A DNA stretch of 64,000 bases, taken from NCBI RefSeq assembly GCF_004348895.1, contig NZ_RRZK01000023.1, positions 124,001 to 188,000 on the forward strand, written 5' to 3'. Below are positions 19,533 through 27,479 of the stretch, in pieces. The position numbers and the translations under genes are program-made. Numbering within the stretch: position 1 is the stretch's first letter; every line of letters starts with the position of its first letter. The notes below the pieces were generated by a model. That model was not told the DNA's origin. It searched no databases and was given only the letters and a program-made list of their open reading frames with translations. The stretch comes from Pseudomonas vancouverensis. Its GTDB lineage: Bacteria; Pseudomonadota; Gammaproteobacteria; Pseudomonadales; Pseudomonadaceae.

Positions 19533-20468
19533 TTGCCAAGCATCCTGGAACCTGGGGAAATCGAAGCGGCCGCCAGTTCGCCGCCGTTTCTGCACCTGCC
19601 ACCGCACAACCTGTTCAGCCTGCGCGCCGAGCGCCTGGAGCGCCTGGAGCGTCTGGCCGAAGGCCATCCGCTGGCCGATTACCTGCATTTGATCGCCGGG
19701 CTGTGTCGCGTACAACAGCAGGTCTTCGACGATCCACCGCAGAGCCAGCCACTGGATCGTCAGCGCATAGAACTGTGCCGGCAACACGGCTTGCCGCCGT
19801 TCGCCGCTGACAGTCTGGCCCGCGAAGATGACTGGCAGCCTTACCTGGATGCGCTGTTGCAGCGCCATCCTGAGCCGTCGCAAAACGCCGTGGCTGAAGC
19901 CTTGGCGACATTGCGTCAGGCCAGTACCGGACAACGCCGCAGTTGGGCGGTGGCCCTGGTCAGCGGTCAGTATTCGCTGGTGCCGGCGGCCCTGGTGCCG
20001 TTTCTTGGCGCCGCACTGCAAACGGCCTGGAGCCATTGGCTGCTGGGCACGCCCAATCTGCAACTGACCCCCGGCGACAGTCTCTGCCAATGTCCGGCCT
20101 GCGGTTCACCGGCCATGGCCGGGGTGATTCGCCACCGTGGCAAGCACAACGGCTTGCGATACCTGGTGTGCTCCCTGTGCGCCTGCGAGTGGCATGTGGT
20201 GCGGGTCAAGTGCGTGTACTGCGAGCAAAGCAAGGGCCTGGAATACCTCAGCCTCGCCGACGATCGCCATGCCGCCAATCAGGCGCCGCTGCGCGCCGAG
20301 ATCTGTCCGGGCTGCAACAGCTACCTGAAACTGTTCTACCTGGAAAACGACGCCGAGGCCGAGGCCTTGTCCGGCGATCTGGCCAGCCTGATGCTCGACA
20401 TGCGCCTGGCCCAGGACGGCTATCAGCGCCTGGCGCCGAATCTGTTGCTGGCGCCGGGAGACGAATGA
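19533..20468 (+). CDS. fdhE: Formate dehydrogenase accessory protein FdhE
   Basis: The protein has 311 residues, matching E. coli FdhE (309). Rubredoxin-like Cys pairs are present: CQCPACGSPAM, LVCSLCACEWHVVRVKCVYCEQ and EICPGCNSY. FdhE binds the catalytic subunit before Tat export and is needed for an active enzyme. The start is TTG at 19533, 3 bases after the fdnI stop, so the gene is translationally coupled. Confidence 0.93.
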   Translation: MPSILEPGEIEAAASSPPFLHLPPHNLFSLRAERLERLERLAEGHPLADYLHLIAGLCRVQQQVFDDPPQSQPLDRQRIELCRQHGLPPFAADSLAREDDWQPYLDALLQRHPEPSQNAVAEALATLRQASTGQRRSWAVALVSGQYSLVPAALVPFLGAALQTAWSHWLLGTPNLQLTPGDSLCQCPACGSPAMAGVIRHRGKHNGLRYLVCSLCACEWHVVRVKCVYCEQSKGLEYLSLADDRHAANQAPLRAEICPGCNSYLKLFYLENDAEAEALSGDLASLMLDMRLAQDGYQRLAPNLLLAPGDE

Positions 20469-20519
20469 CCACAGCGTCTACACTCTGGCGCGACGGTCAT
20501 TCGATTTCAGGAGCGCCTG

Positions 20520-21950
20520 ATGCCTTCCAGTGTTACCCGCCAAGCACCGCATCTGCCTTCCATCGACAGCCTGCTGCGTCACCCGGCGTGCCAGCCGTTG
20601 CTCGAACGCTACGGGCGCGAGGCGTTGCTGGCGGCGTTGCGGCAATTGCTGGATGAGCTGCGTGAGGGTCTGCAACGGGGTGAACTGACGCCGGCAGAAG
20701 TCGGCCCCGAGGTTCTGGCGGGGCGAGTGGGGGAGCGCCTGCACGTGCAGCATCGCAGCCAGGTGCGTCGGGTGTTCAACCTCACCGGCACCGTATTGCA
20801 TACCAACCTCGGCCGAGCCTTGCTGCCGGACGCCGCCATCGAAGCCGTACAAATGGCCGCACGCTATCCGCTCAATCTGGAATTCGACCTGCACAGCGGC
20901 AAGCGCGGTGACCGTGACGATCTGATCGAAGGCCTGATCCGCGAACTGACCGGCGCTGAAGCGGTGACCGTGGTCAACAACAACGCGGCGGCGGTGTTGC
21001 TGACCCTCAATAGCCTGGGCGCACGCAAGGAAGGCATCATTTCCCGGGGCGAACTGATCGAGATCGGTGGCGCCTTTCGCATTCCCGACATCATGGCCCG
21101 CGCCGGGGTGAAGCTGCACGAAGTCGGCACCACCAACCGCACCCACGCCCGTGATTACGAGGCGGCCATCGGCCCGCGTAGCGGCTTGATCATGCGTGTA
21201 CACGCCAGCAACTACAGCATTCAAGGCTTTACCACCCGCGTCGACACCGCAGCGCTGGCGCAGATCGCCCATCAACATGGCCTGCCACTGCTCGAAGACC
21301 TCGGCAGTGGCAGCCTGCTGGACCTCACGCGCTGGGGCCTACCTGCTGAGCCCACGGTGCGCCAGGCGTTGCTCGATGGCGCGGACATCGTCACCTTCAG
21401 CGGCGACAAGTTGCTCGGCGGCCCGCAAGCCGGGTTGATCGTCGGGCGCAAAGAGCTGATCAGCAAAATCAAGAAAAACCCGCTCAAACGCGCACTGCGG
21501 GTCGACAAACTGACCCTCGCTGCGCTTGAAGCGGTGCTGAACCTGTACCGCAACCCGGATCGCCTGGCGGAGAAGTTGCCCAGCCTGCGCCTGTTGACCC
21601 GACCTCAGGCCGACATCCTCGCCCAGGCCGAACGTCTGCGCCCGACCCTGGCCAACGTGTTGGGCGCAGGCTGGAGTGTCAGCGCCATGCCCGCGCTGGG
21701 CATGATCGGCAGCGGCAGCCAACCCGTGGCGCGGCTCGCCAGCGCGGCATTGTGCCTGCGTCCGCTGACCTCCAAGCGTCTACGCGGTCGATCCTTGCTG
21801 AAGCTGGAGGCGGCGTTTCGTGAATTGCCGATTGCCGTGCTGGGACGCATTGATGACGACGCCTTGTGGCTCGATTTGCGGCAGCTGGATGATGAAACGG
21901 CCTGGCTGGCGCAACTAGAGCAATTGCCGGTGGAGGGCCGGGCAGGGTGA
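20520..21950 (+). CDS. selA: L-seryl-tRNA(Sec) selenium transferase
   Basis: The protein has 476 residues, a PLP enzyme that turns Ser-tRNA(Sec) into Sec-tRNA(Sec) using selenophosphate. The PLP lysine is Lys297 in TFSGDKLLGGPQAG, and RRVFNLTGTVLHTNLGRA is the SelA N-terminal signature. CAGGAGC precedes the ATG at 20520. The gap to fdhE is 51 bases, and the selB start overlaps its stop. Its presence with selB and selC confirms that the UGA in fdnG is read through. Confidence 0.95.
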   Translation: MPSSVTRQAPHLPSIDSLLRHPACQPLLERYGREALLAALRQLLDELREGLQRGELTPAEVGPEVLAGRVGERLHVQHRSQVRRVFNLTGTVLHTNLGRALLPDAAIEAVQMAARYPLNLEFDLHSGKRGDRDDLIEGLIRELTGAEAVTVVNNNAAAVLLTLNSLGARKEGIISRGELIEIGGAFRIPDIMARAGVKLHEVGTTNRTHARDYEAAIGPRSGLIMRVHASNYSIQGFTTRVDTAALAQIAHQHGLPLLEDLGSGSLLDLTRWGLPAEPTVRQALLDGADIVTFSGDKLLGGPQAGLIVGRKELISKIKKNPLKRALRVDKLTLAALEAVLNLYRNPDRLAEKLPSLRLLTRPQADILAQAERLRPTLANVLGAGWSVSAMPALGMIGSGSQPVARLASAALCLRPLTSKRLRGRSLLKLEAAFRELPIAVLGRIDDDALWLDLRQLDDETAWLAQLEQLPVEGRAG

Positions 21951-23854
21951 TCGTCGGCACGGCGGGGCATATCGACCACGGCAAGACCGCATTGCTGCAG
22001 GCACTGACCGGTCAGGCCGGCGACACCCGCCGCGAAGAGCGCGAACGGGGCATGACCATCGACCTCGGTTATCGCTATGCCGCGCTGGAGCAGGGAGCGG
22101 CGCTGACCGGGTTCATTGACGTGCCCGGCCACGAACGCTTCACCCATAACATGCTCGCCGGGGCGCAAGGCATCGATCTGGTGCTGCTGGTGGTGGCCGC
22201 CGATGACGGCGTGATGCCGCAGACCCGTGAGCATCTGGCGATTGTCGAGTTGCTGGGTATCCCGCAGGCGCTGGTAGCAATCAGCAAATGTGATCGGGTC
22301 GATGCGGGCAGGGTGCTGGAGGTGCAGGAGCAAGTACGGGCGTTGTTGGCCCCCGGGCCCTACGCCGCCGCGCCTTTGATTGCACTGTCGAGCATCACCG
22401 GCGCAGGCGTGGAGACGCTGCGTGCACACCTGCTGCAAGCGCAACGCGACGTGCAGCAACGCAGCCGCGAGGGCGGTTTCAGGCTGGCCATCGATCGCGC
22501 CTTCAGTGTCGCCGGTGCCGGCATCGTGGTCACCGGCACCGCGTTGTCCGGGCAGGTCGCGGTCGGCGACACGCTGCTGTTCGGGCCACAAGGCAAACCG
22601 GTGCGCATTCGCGGCCTGCACGCACAAAATCAGCTGGCAGAACGGGCATTCGCCGGGGAGCGCGTGGCTTTGAACCTGAGTGCCGAACGCCTGGCACTGG
22701 AGCAGATTCACCGTGGCCACTGGTTGCTGGGCGAGGGGCTGTACGCGCCGACCCAACGCCTGGATATCGATCTGCATCTGCTGCCCGGCGAGTTGCGTTC
22801 GTTCGAACATTTCCAGCCCGTGCATGTGCACATCGGCACCCAGGACGTCACCGGGCGCGTGGCCTTGCTGGAGGGTTCGAGCCTGGCACCGGGTGAACGG
22901 ATGTTCGCGCAGCTGCTGCTCAATACGCCAGTGCACGCGGTCAAGGGTGACCCGCTGATCCTGCGCGACCAGAGTGCCCAGCGTACCCTTGGAGGTGGAC
23001 GGGTAGTCGATCCGTTCGCACCGACCCGACAACGGCGTAGCCCGGAACGGCTGGCGCAGTTGCAGGCGCTGGTCGGCGCCGTCCGTCTTGAAGAGGTATT
23101 GCCGGCGTTGCTGGCTCACAGCGAATCCGGCGTTGATCCGCAACGTCTGGAACGCCAGTTCAACCAGCCGCGCAGCCATTGGCAGTTGCCCGCTGACGTG
23201 CGCATGGTCGACACCCGGCAAGGTCCGCTACTGTTCAGCCGGGCACATTGGGAAGCCCTGAAAGCACCACTGCTGGGTCATCTCGCGCGTTTTCATGAAC
23301 TCGAACCCGATCAAATGGGCCCCGACCGCGATCGCCTGCGCCGATTCAGCGGCAGCCCACTGGCCCGTCCGGTTTTCATCAGCTTGCTCGACGAGTTACT
23401 GGCCAGCAGCGCCATCGCCAGCAGCGGGCCGTGGTTGCATCTGCCCGAACACCAGGTGCGCTTGAGTGATGAAGACCAGTTGCTGTGGCAGCAACTGCAA
23501 CCACAGTTCGAGGCTGCCGGCTTCAATCCGCCCTGGGTGCGTGACCTTGGGCATGACGAAACGGTGGTGCGCGCACTGCTGCGCAAAATGGCGCGCCTGG
23601 GCTTGCTGCATCAAGTGGTGCGCGACTTGTTTTACACCGACGCGTTGCTGCGACGAATGGCGGCTATGCTTGTGCAACTGGCGAACGCCGACCCGGATAT
23701 TCAGGTCACCGCGTTTCGCGATGCCGTGGGGTTGGGGCGCAAGCGCAGCATCCAGATTCTGGAATACTTCGACCGTATCGGCCTGACCCGACGTTTCGGT
23801 GATCGTCGGCAGATCCGTACGGACAACGCCCTGGCTCAACGCACAGAGGCCTGA
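21947..23854 (+). CDS. selB: Selenocysteine-specific elongation factor SelB
   Basis: The protein has 635 residues and starts at GTG 21947 in a GTGA overlap with selA. The GTPase motifs are GTAGHIDHGKTALLQ (G1), DVPGHERF (G3) and ISKCD (G4). After two beta-barrel domains, residues ~400-630 contain the winged-helix repeats that bind SECIS RNA, ending in VTAFRDAVGLGRKRSIQILEYFDRIG. It carries Sec-tRNA to ribosomes at the fdnG UGA. The tRNA-Sec gene starts 5 bases after its stop. Confidence 0.95.
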   Translation: MIVGTAGHIDHGKTALLQALTGQAGDTRREERERGMTIDLGYRYAALEQGAALTGFIDVPGHERFTHNMLAGAQGIDLVLLVVAADDGVMPQTREHLAIVELLGIPQALVAISKCDRVDAGRVLEVQEQVRALLAPGPYAAAPLIALSSITGAGVETLRAHLLQAQRDVQQRSREGGFRLAIDRAFSVAGAGIVVTGTALSGQVAVGDTLLFGPQGKPVRIRGLHAQNQLAERAFAGERVALNLSAERLALEQIHRGHWLLGEGLYAPTQRLDIDLHLLPGELRSFEHFQPVHVHIGTQDVTGRVALLEGSSLAPGERMFAQLLLNTPVHAVKGDPLILRDQSAQRTLGGGRVVDPFAPTRQRRSPERLAQLQALVGAVRLEEVLPALLAHSESGVDPQRLERQFNQPRSHWQLPADVRMVDTRQGPLLFSRAHWEALKAPLLGHLARFHELEPDQMGPDRDRLRRFSGSPLARPVFISLLDELLASSAIASSGPWLHLPEHQVRLSDEDQLLWQQLQPQFEAAGFNPPWVRDLGHDETVVRALLRKMARLGLLHQVVRDLFYTDALLRRMAAMLVQLANADPDIQVTAFRDAVGLGRKRSIQILEYFDRIGLTRRFGDRRQIRTDNALAQRTEA

Positions 23855-23859
23855 TTCAA

Positions 23860-23955
23860 GGAAGGCAATCGCGCCCGGTGGCGCGGCCGGGCTTCAAACC
23901 CGGTTGGGGACGGCATCCGTTCCCGGGCAGGTTCGACTCCGGCTGCCTTCCGCCA
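23860..23955 (+). tRNA. selC: tRNA-Sec (anticodon TCA)
   Basis: The gene is 96 nt including an encoded CCA. The 8-bp acceptor stem (GGAAGGCA / TGCCTTCC), a 5-bp anticodon stem CCGGG-CTTCAAA-CCCGG with TCA at 23894-23896, and a long variable arm (GGGGACGG-CAT-CCGTTCCC) are the hallmarks of bacterial selenocysteine tRNA. The T arm (CAGG TTCGACT CCGG) contains one A-G mismatch. It lies right behind selB, probably transcribed with it, and only 9 bases from the convergent porin gene. Confidence 0.96.
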
Positions 23956-23964
23956 CTTTTCCCC

Positions 23965-25299
23965 TCAGAACGGCCCGAACGCCAGCGGGTACTGGATGAC
24001 AACGTAGACCCGGTCAATGTCATCGCCGGCTTGGGCCGCGTTGGCCCGATGCGAGACGTGGGACAGTTGCACTGACAAGCCCTTGGCCGCCCCGGACTGC
24101 ACCACGTAATGCAGGTCGATGTCCCGCTCCCAGTGTTTGCCGCCGTCGCCTTGCTGGGGCTCGTAGGTGCCAGTGGTGTCGTTGAACGGGTTATAGGCGC
24201 CGCCTTGCGGTGCGTGGGTGCCGTCGATCTGGCTGCCCCTGACGTAGCGCGTCATGAACTTCAGGCCCGGCACGCCCAGCACCGCAAGGTCGAAGTCATA
24301 GCGCGCCTGCCAGGATTGTTCGTGTGCGCCATTGAAGTCGGCGTATTTGATCGAGTTGGCCAGATAGATCGAATCGCCACCGACAAAATCGAACGGCGTA
24401 TCACCGTCGATCTTCTGGTAGGCCAGGGTAAAGCCATGGCCGGCGACCGAGTACTGGCCGGACAGGCTGAACGCCGTATTGTCGATCGCCCCGGCCAGCG
24501 CCCGGCCGGTGTCCTGGGTGTGATAGACGTTGGCGTCGAGAAATACGCTCGACTGCTTGAAGTGCAGGTTGCCGTAGTACTGATGCCAGGTGTCCGTCAG
24601 TTCCGAGGCATACAGCGCGCCGCCCACGGGGCTGTCGGTGAACAGATCGGCACCGACAAAGGAAATGCCACCGGCCTCGGTATTGGCCCCGTAACCGAAG
24701 AAGTCGCCCTTGCTCGACGCGCTGTCCTGATTCTTGAACGCGGTGAAGTGCCCGGCTTGCAGGTTCATCCCGTCGATTTCGCGGCTGTCGAAGAGAAACC
24801 CGGTGGCGTATTCCGGTTGCAGGCGTTTGTCGGCGGTGTCGAACACCGGGGTTTCCACCAGCATTTCGCCGAACGCCAGGGTGGTTTTCGAGCTTTTCAG
24901 TTTGATTGCACCGCCGCCGCTTGAATAGTTGCTGGCGCTTTCACCATCACTGTCCACTGGCAGCAGGCCGGTACCGGAATGGCCCTTGCCGCCATCGAGT
25001 TTGATCCCGAGAAACCCATGGGCGTCGAGGCCAAAACCCACGGTGCCCTGGGTGAAACCGGATTCAAAGGAGCTGATGAAGCCTTGCGCCCATTCGGCTT
25101 TGTAGCTCTTGCCGGACGGCGAGGGCGTGCGGTAATCGCTGTTGAGGTAGAAGTTGCGACTGAGCACGCCCAGGGTTGCGCCGTCGATAAAACCTTGGGC
25201 GGACTCGTCGGCCCATGCGCTCCCAGTTGTACCGGCCAGCAATAGCGATAACCACAACGGCAAACCTGCGCGGAGGTCTTGCGAATCACACATCATCAT
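23965..25299 (-). CDS. OprD-family outer-membrane porin
   Basis: The protein has about 444 residues. The signal peptide (LPLWLSLLLAGTTGSAWA) is followed by the OprD-type start FIDGATLGVLSRNFYLNSDYR, the DAHGFLGIKLDGGKGHSGTGLLP block and a closing beta-strand YVVIQYPLAFGPF. OprD porins are 18-strand monomeric channels for basic amino acids or small carboxylates; the substrate here is not readable. I chose the ATG cluster at 25299-25291 because it directly precedes the signal peptide; an ATG at 25362 would add 21 unlikely residues. It stands alone between selC and a REP doublet. Confidence 0.92.
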   Translation of the reverse strand: MMMCDSQDLRAGLPLWLSLLLAGTTGSAWADESAQGFIDGATLGVLSRNFYLNSDYRTPSPSGKSYKAEWAQGFISSFESGFTQGTVGFGLDAHGFLGIKLDGGKGHSGTGLLPVDSDGESASNYSSGGGAIKLKSSKTTLAFGEMLVETPVFDTADKRLQPEYATGFLFDSREIDGMNLQAGHFTAFKNQDSASSKGDFFGYGANTEAGGISFVGADLFTDSPVGGALYASELTDTWHQYYGNLHFKQSSVFLDANVYHTQDTGRALAGAIDNTAFSLSGQYSVAGHGFTLAYQKIDGDTPFDFVGGDSIYLANSIKYADFNGAHEQSWQARYDFDLAVLGVPGLKFMTRYVRGSQIDGTHAPQGGAYNPFNDTTGTYEPQQGDGGKHWERDIDLHYVVQSGAAKGLSVQLSHVSHRANAAQAGDDIDRVYVVIQYPLAFGPF

Positions 25300-25331
25300 T
25301 CGTTCACCACAAGGGGCGGGTTTTCCACCGT

Positions 25332-25433
25332 CCTGTAGGATCAAGCTCGCGATGGTCGTCAACGATAACGCGGGGCCTCAGACACTCCGTGTTGTCCATG
25401 CGCTCATCGCGAGCATGCTCGCTCCTACAGGGG
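25332..25433. repeat. REP doublet (REPIN) between porin and isochorismatase genes
   Basis: CCTGTAGGATCAAGCTCGCG and, in reverse, GAGCATGCTCGCTCCTACAG face each other about 60 bases apart, with a CGATAACGCGG / CCTCAGACACTCCGTGTTGTCC middle typical of P. fluorescens REPINs. The left arm is degenerate (GATCAAGCTCGC instead of GAGCATGCTCGC). This accounts for nearly all of the intergenic space. Confidence 0.85.
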
Positions 25434-25439
25434 GCCGTA

Positions 25440-26093
25440 TTAGTGGCCTTCCGAGGCACCAAACATGGTCTTGGCATAGATCAGCCCCAGGCCATAAGCG
25501 CCGCCATTGGCAATCGAAGTTCTGACCGTCTCGTCATAGGTCTCGCTGCGCGCCCAGTCCCGTTGCAGTTCCAGCAGGTATTGCAGGGAGGTCATGGGAC
25601 GGGCGCCGATCTGGATCATGCGCTGCATGGCCATTTCATGGGCTTCGGTGCTGACGTCACCGCAGGCGTCGGCGATCACATAGACCTCGAAACCCTGGTC
25701 GATGGCCGACAGCGCCGGGCCGACGATGCATACCGAGGTCCACAGGCCGGCGAGGACGATTTTCGCCTTGCCGATCCGGTTCACTTCGACGGCAATACGC
25801 TCGTCTTCCCAGGTGTTCATGCTGGTGCGGTCGATGATGTTGTGTTCGGGGAACACCGCTTTGATCTCATCGAATATCGGGCCGGAAAAACTCTTCTCGG
25901 CAACGGTGGTGAGAATGGTCGAGACCTTGAAGCCACGGGCTGCCTTGGCCACCAGCGCCGCGTTGTTGCGCAGGGTGACGGCATCGATCGACTTGGTCGC
26001 GAAGGACATTTGCGACTGATGGTCGATCATGATCAGGGTGTGGTCGGTCGGGGTCAGCAGGGTTTTGCCGGGAACTGCTTTTGCGATGGCCAT
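25440..26093 (-). CDS. Isochorismatase-family cysteine hydrolase (YcaC-like)
   Basis: The protein has 217 residues. The family Asp24 (LIMIDHQ) and the nucleophile Cys122 (GLWTSVCIVGPAL) are present, and IDRTSMNTWED is typical of YcaC-like hydrolases; I did not locate the third catalytic Lys with certainty. These enzymes cleave amide or related bonds, and the substrate of this branch is unknown. It is a single-gene unit. The 170 bases to the divergent AI-2E gene at 26264 contain its promoter and nothing else I recognise. Confidence 0.88.
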   Translation of the reverse strand: MAIAKAVPGKTLLTPTDHTLIMIDHQSQMSFATKSIDAVTLRNNAALVAKAARGFKVSTILTTVAEKSFSGPIFDEIKAVFPEHNIIDRTSMNTWEDERIAVEVNRIGKAKIVLAGLWTSVCIVGPALSAIDQGFEVYVIADACGDVSTEAHEMAMQRMIQIGARPMTSLQYLLELQRDWARSETYDETVRTSIANGGAYGLGLIYAKTMFGASEGH

Positions 26094-26263
26094 GACACTG
26101 TCCTTACGGGGGGGAGTGAAGGCGTCATGGTTGCGCAGATCGCAGTACGAATATTGAACCGGTGTGCTGTCTTTGCCTGTGGCTTGGCGAAAGTCTCGGC
26201 TACCGCAGACTCTTGCAGGAGCGTCTATGCTGGGCTAATCCTCCCCAATGCCAGGAAGCGCTC

Positions 26264-27352
26264 ATGCAGCTTACCCCTCTGTCCGAGAAAACTTTCTCCC
26301 GCAATCTGCTCGATGTGTTCATACGCGCGGGACTGATTGCGGTGCTGGTGCTGTTCTGCTTCGACATCTTCAGCCCGTTTCGTGACCTGATGCTCTGGTC
26401 GCTGATCCTGGCGATCACCCTCTATCCCTTGCTGGAGAAGCTCAAGGGACCATTGGGTGAGAAGGAGGGCATGATTGCGACGCTGATAGTGGTGGTCTCC
26501 ATCGTGCTGCTGGTCATTCCGATCTACATCCTCGGCACCTCGATTGCCGATTCCGTGACCAGCGCCATCGGTGTCGTCAAGGAAGGCGGCTTCCATATTC
26601 CGCCACCTGCCGACTCCATCGCCAGCTGGCCGGTGATCGGCAAGCCGCTGTCGGCGATCTGGCTGCAGGCGTCCACGGACCTCTCCGGGCTGATGGCTAA
26701 GTACATCCCGCAGATCAAGGACGTCAGCCTGAGCCTGTTGGGCAAGCTCGCCGGGGTCGGCATGGGCTTCCTGACCTTTCTGTTTGCGCTGATCATCGCC
26801 GGCGTGTTCATGGCCCATGGGCGGGCCGGTGCACGCAGCGCGGTGCAGATCACCTCGCGCATCAGCGGCCCGGAAAGAGGCCCGCGCATCGCGGCGCTGT
26901 GTACCGCAACCATTCGTGCGGTGGCCCTCGGCGTGGTGGGTATCGCGTTTATCCAGATGCTGCTGGTGGGCATCGGTTTCGTCCTCAAGGGCGTTCCCGG
27001 TGCCGGCCTGCTGGCCATGGCTGTGCTGTTGCTCGGCATCATGCAGTTGCCGGTGGCGCTGGTGACGATCCCGGTGATCGCCTTCGTTTTCGCCACCGAA
27101 GGCGCCAGCACCGCGACCATCATTTTTGCGATCTACTCCTTCGTCGCCGGTCTGGTGGACAACGTGCTCAAGCCTTTGCTGCTGGGGCGTGGTGTCGACG
27201 TGCCGATGCCGGTGGTGTTGATCGGTGCCTTGGGCGGCATGGTTACCAGCGGGATCATCGGCTTGTTCATCGGGCCAGTGGTGCTGGCCGTGGGTTATCA
27301 GCTGTTCTGGCAGTGGGTCGAAGAACCACTGGGCGACAAGGACGCCGCCTGA
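26264..27352 (+). CDS. AI-2E family transporter (PF01594-type)
   Basis: The protein has 362 residues with about 8 hydrophobic segments, among them LIAVLVLFCFDIFSPF, MIATLIVVVSIVLLVIPIYI and LVDNVLKPLLLGRGVDVPMPVVLIGALGGM. The last one is the most conserved block of the family. Members export autoinducer-2 or act as ion antiporters, and the substrate cannot be decided here. The ATG at 26264 follows CAGGAAG. A further ATG at 26162 is not supported by a ribosome site. Confidence 0.88.
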   Translation: MQLTPLSEKTFSRNLLDVFIRAGLIAVLVLFCFDIFSPFRDLMLWSLILAITLYPLLEKLKGPLGEKEGMIATLIVVVSIVLLVIPIYILGTSIADSVTSAIGVVKEGGFHIPPPADSIASWPVIGKPLSAIWLQASTDLSGLMAKYIPQIKDVSLSLLGKLAGVGMGFLTFLFALIIAGVFMAHGRAGARSAVQITSRISGPERGPRIAALCTATIRAVALGVVGIAFIQMLLVGIGFVLKGVPGAGLLAMAVLLLGIMQLPVALVTIPVIAFVFATEGASTATIIFAIYSFVAGLVDNVLKPLLLGRGVDVPMPVVLIGALGGMVTSGIIGLFIGPVVLAVGYQLFWQWVEEPLGDKDAA

Positions 27353-27382
27353 TCGAGCCGGAGGCAGGATTTTTGCTCCCTC

Positions 27383-27396
27383 TCAAGGCGCCTTGA
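27383..27396. promoter_or_regulatory. Perfect 14-bp palindrome upstream of the MscS-family gene
   Basis: TCAAGGCGCCTTGA is its own reverse complement and lies 84 bases before the channel start codon and 31 bases after the AI-2E gene. It could be a binding site for a dimeric regulator or the core of a weak terminator; no T run follows. Its function is unproven. Confidence 0.35.
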
Positions 27397-27479
27397 ACGA
27401 AATCTGGCAACCGTTCATCGGTGAACTATGCTCCGACAGGAACCCTCGACCTGAATTTCGTGATGTAAGGAACCGATAG

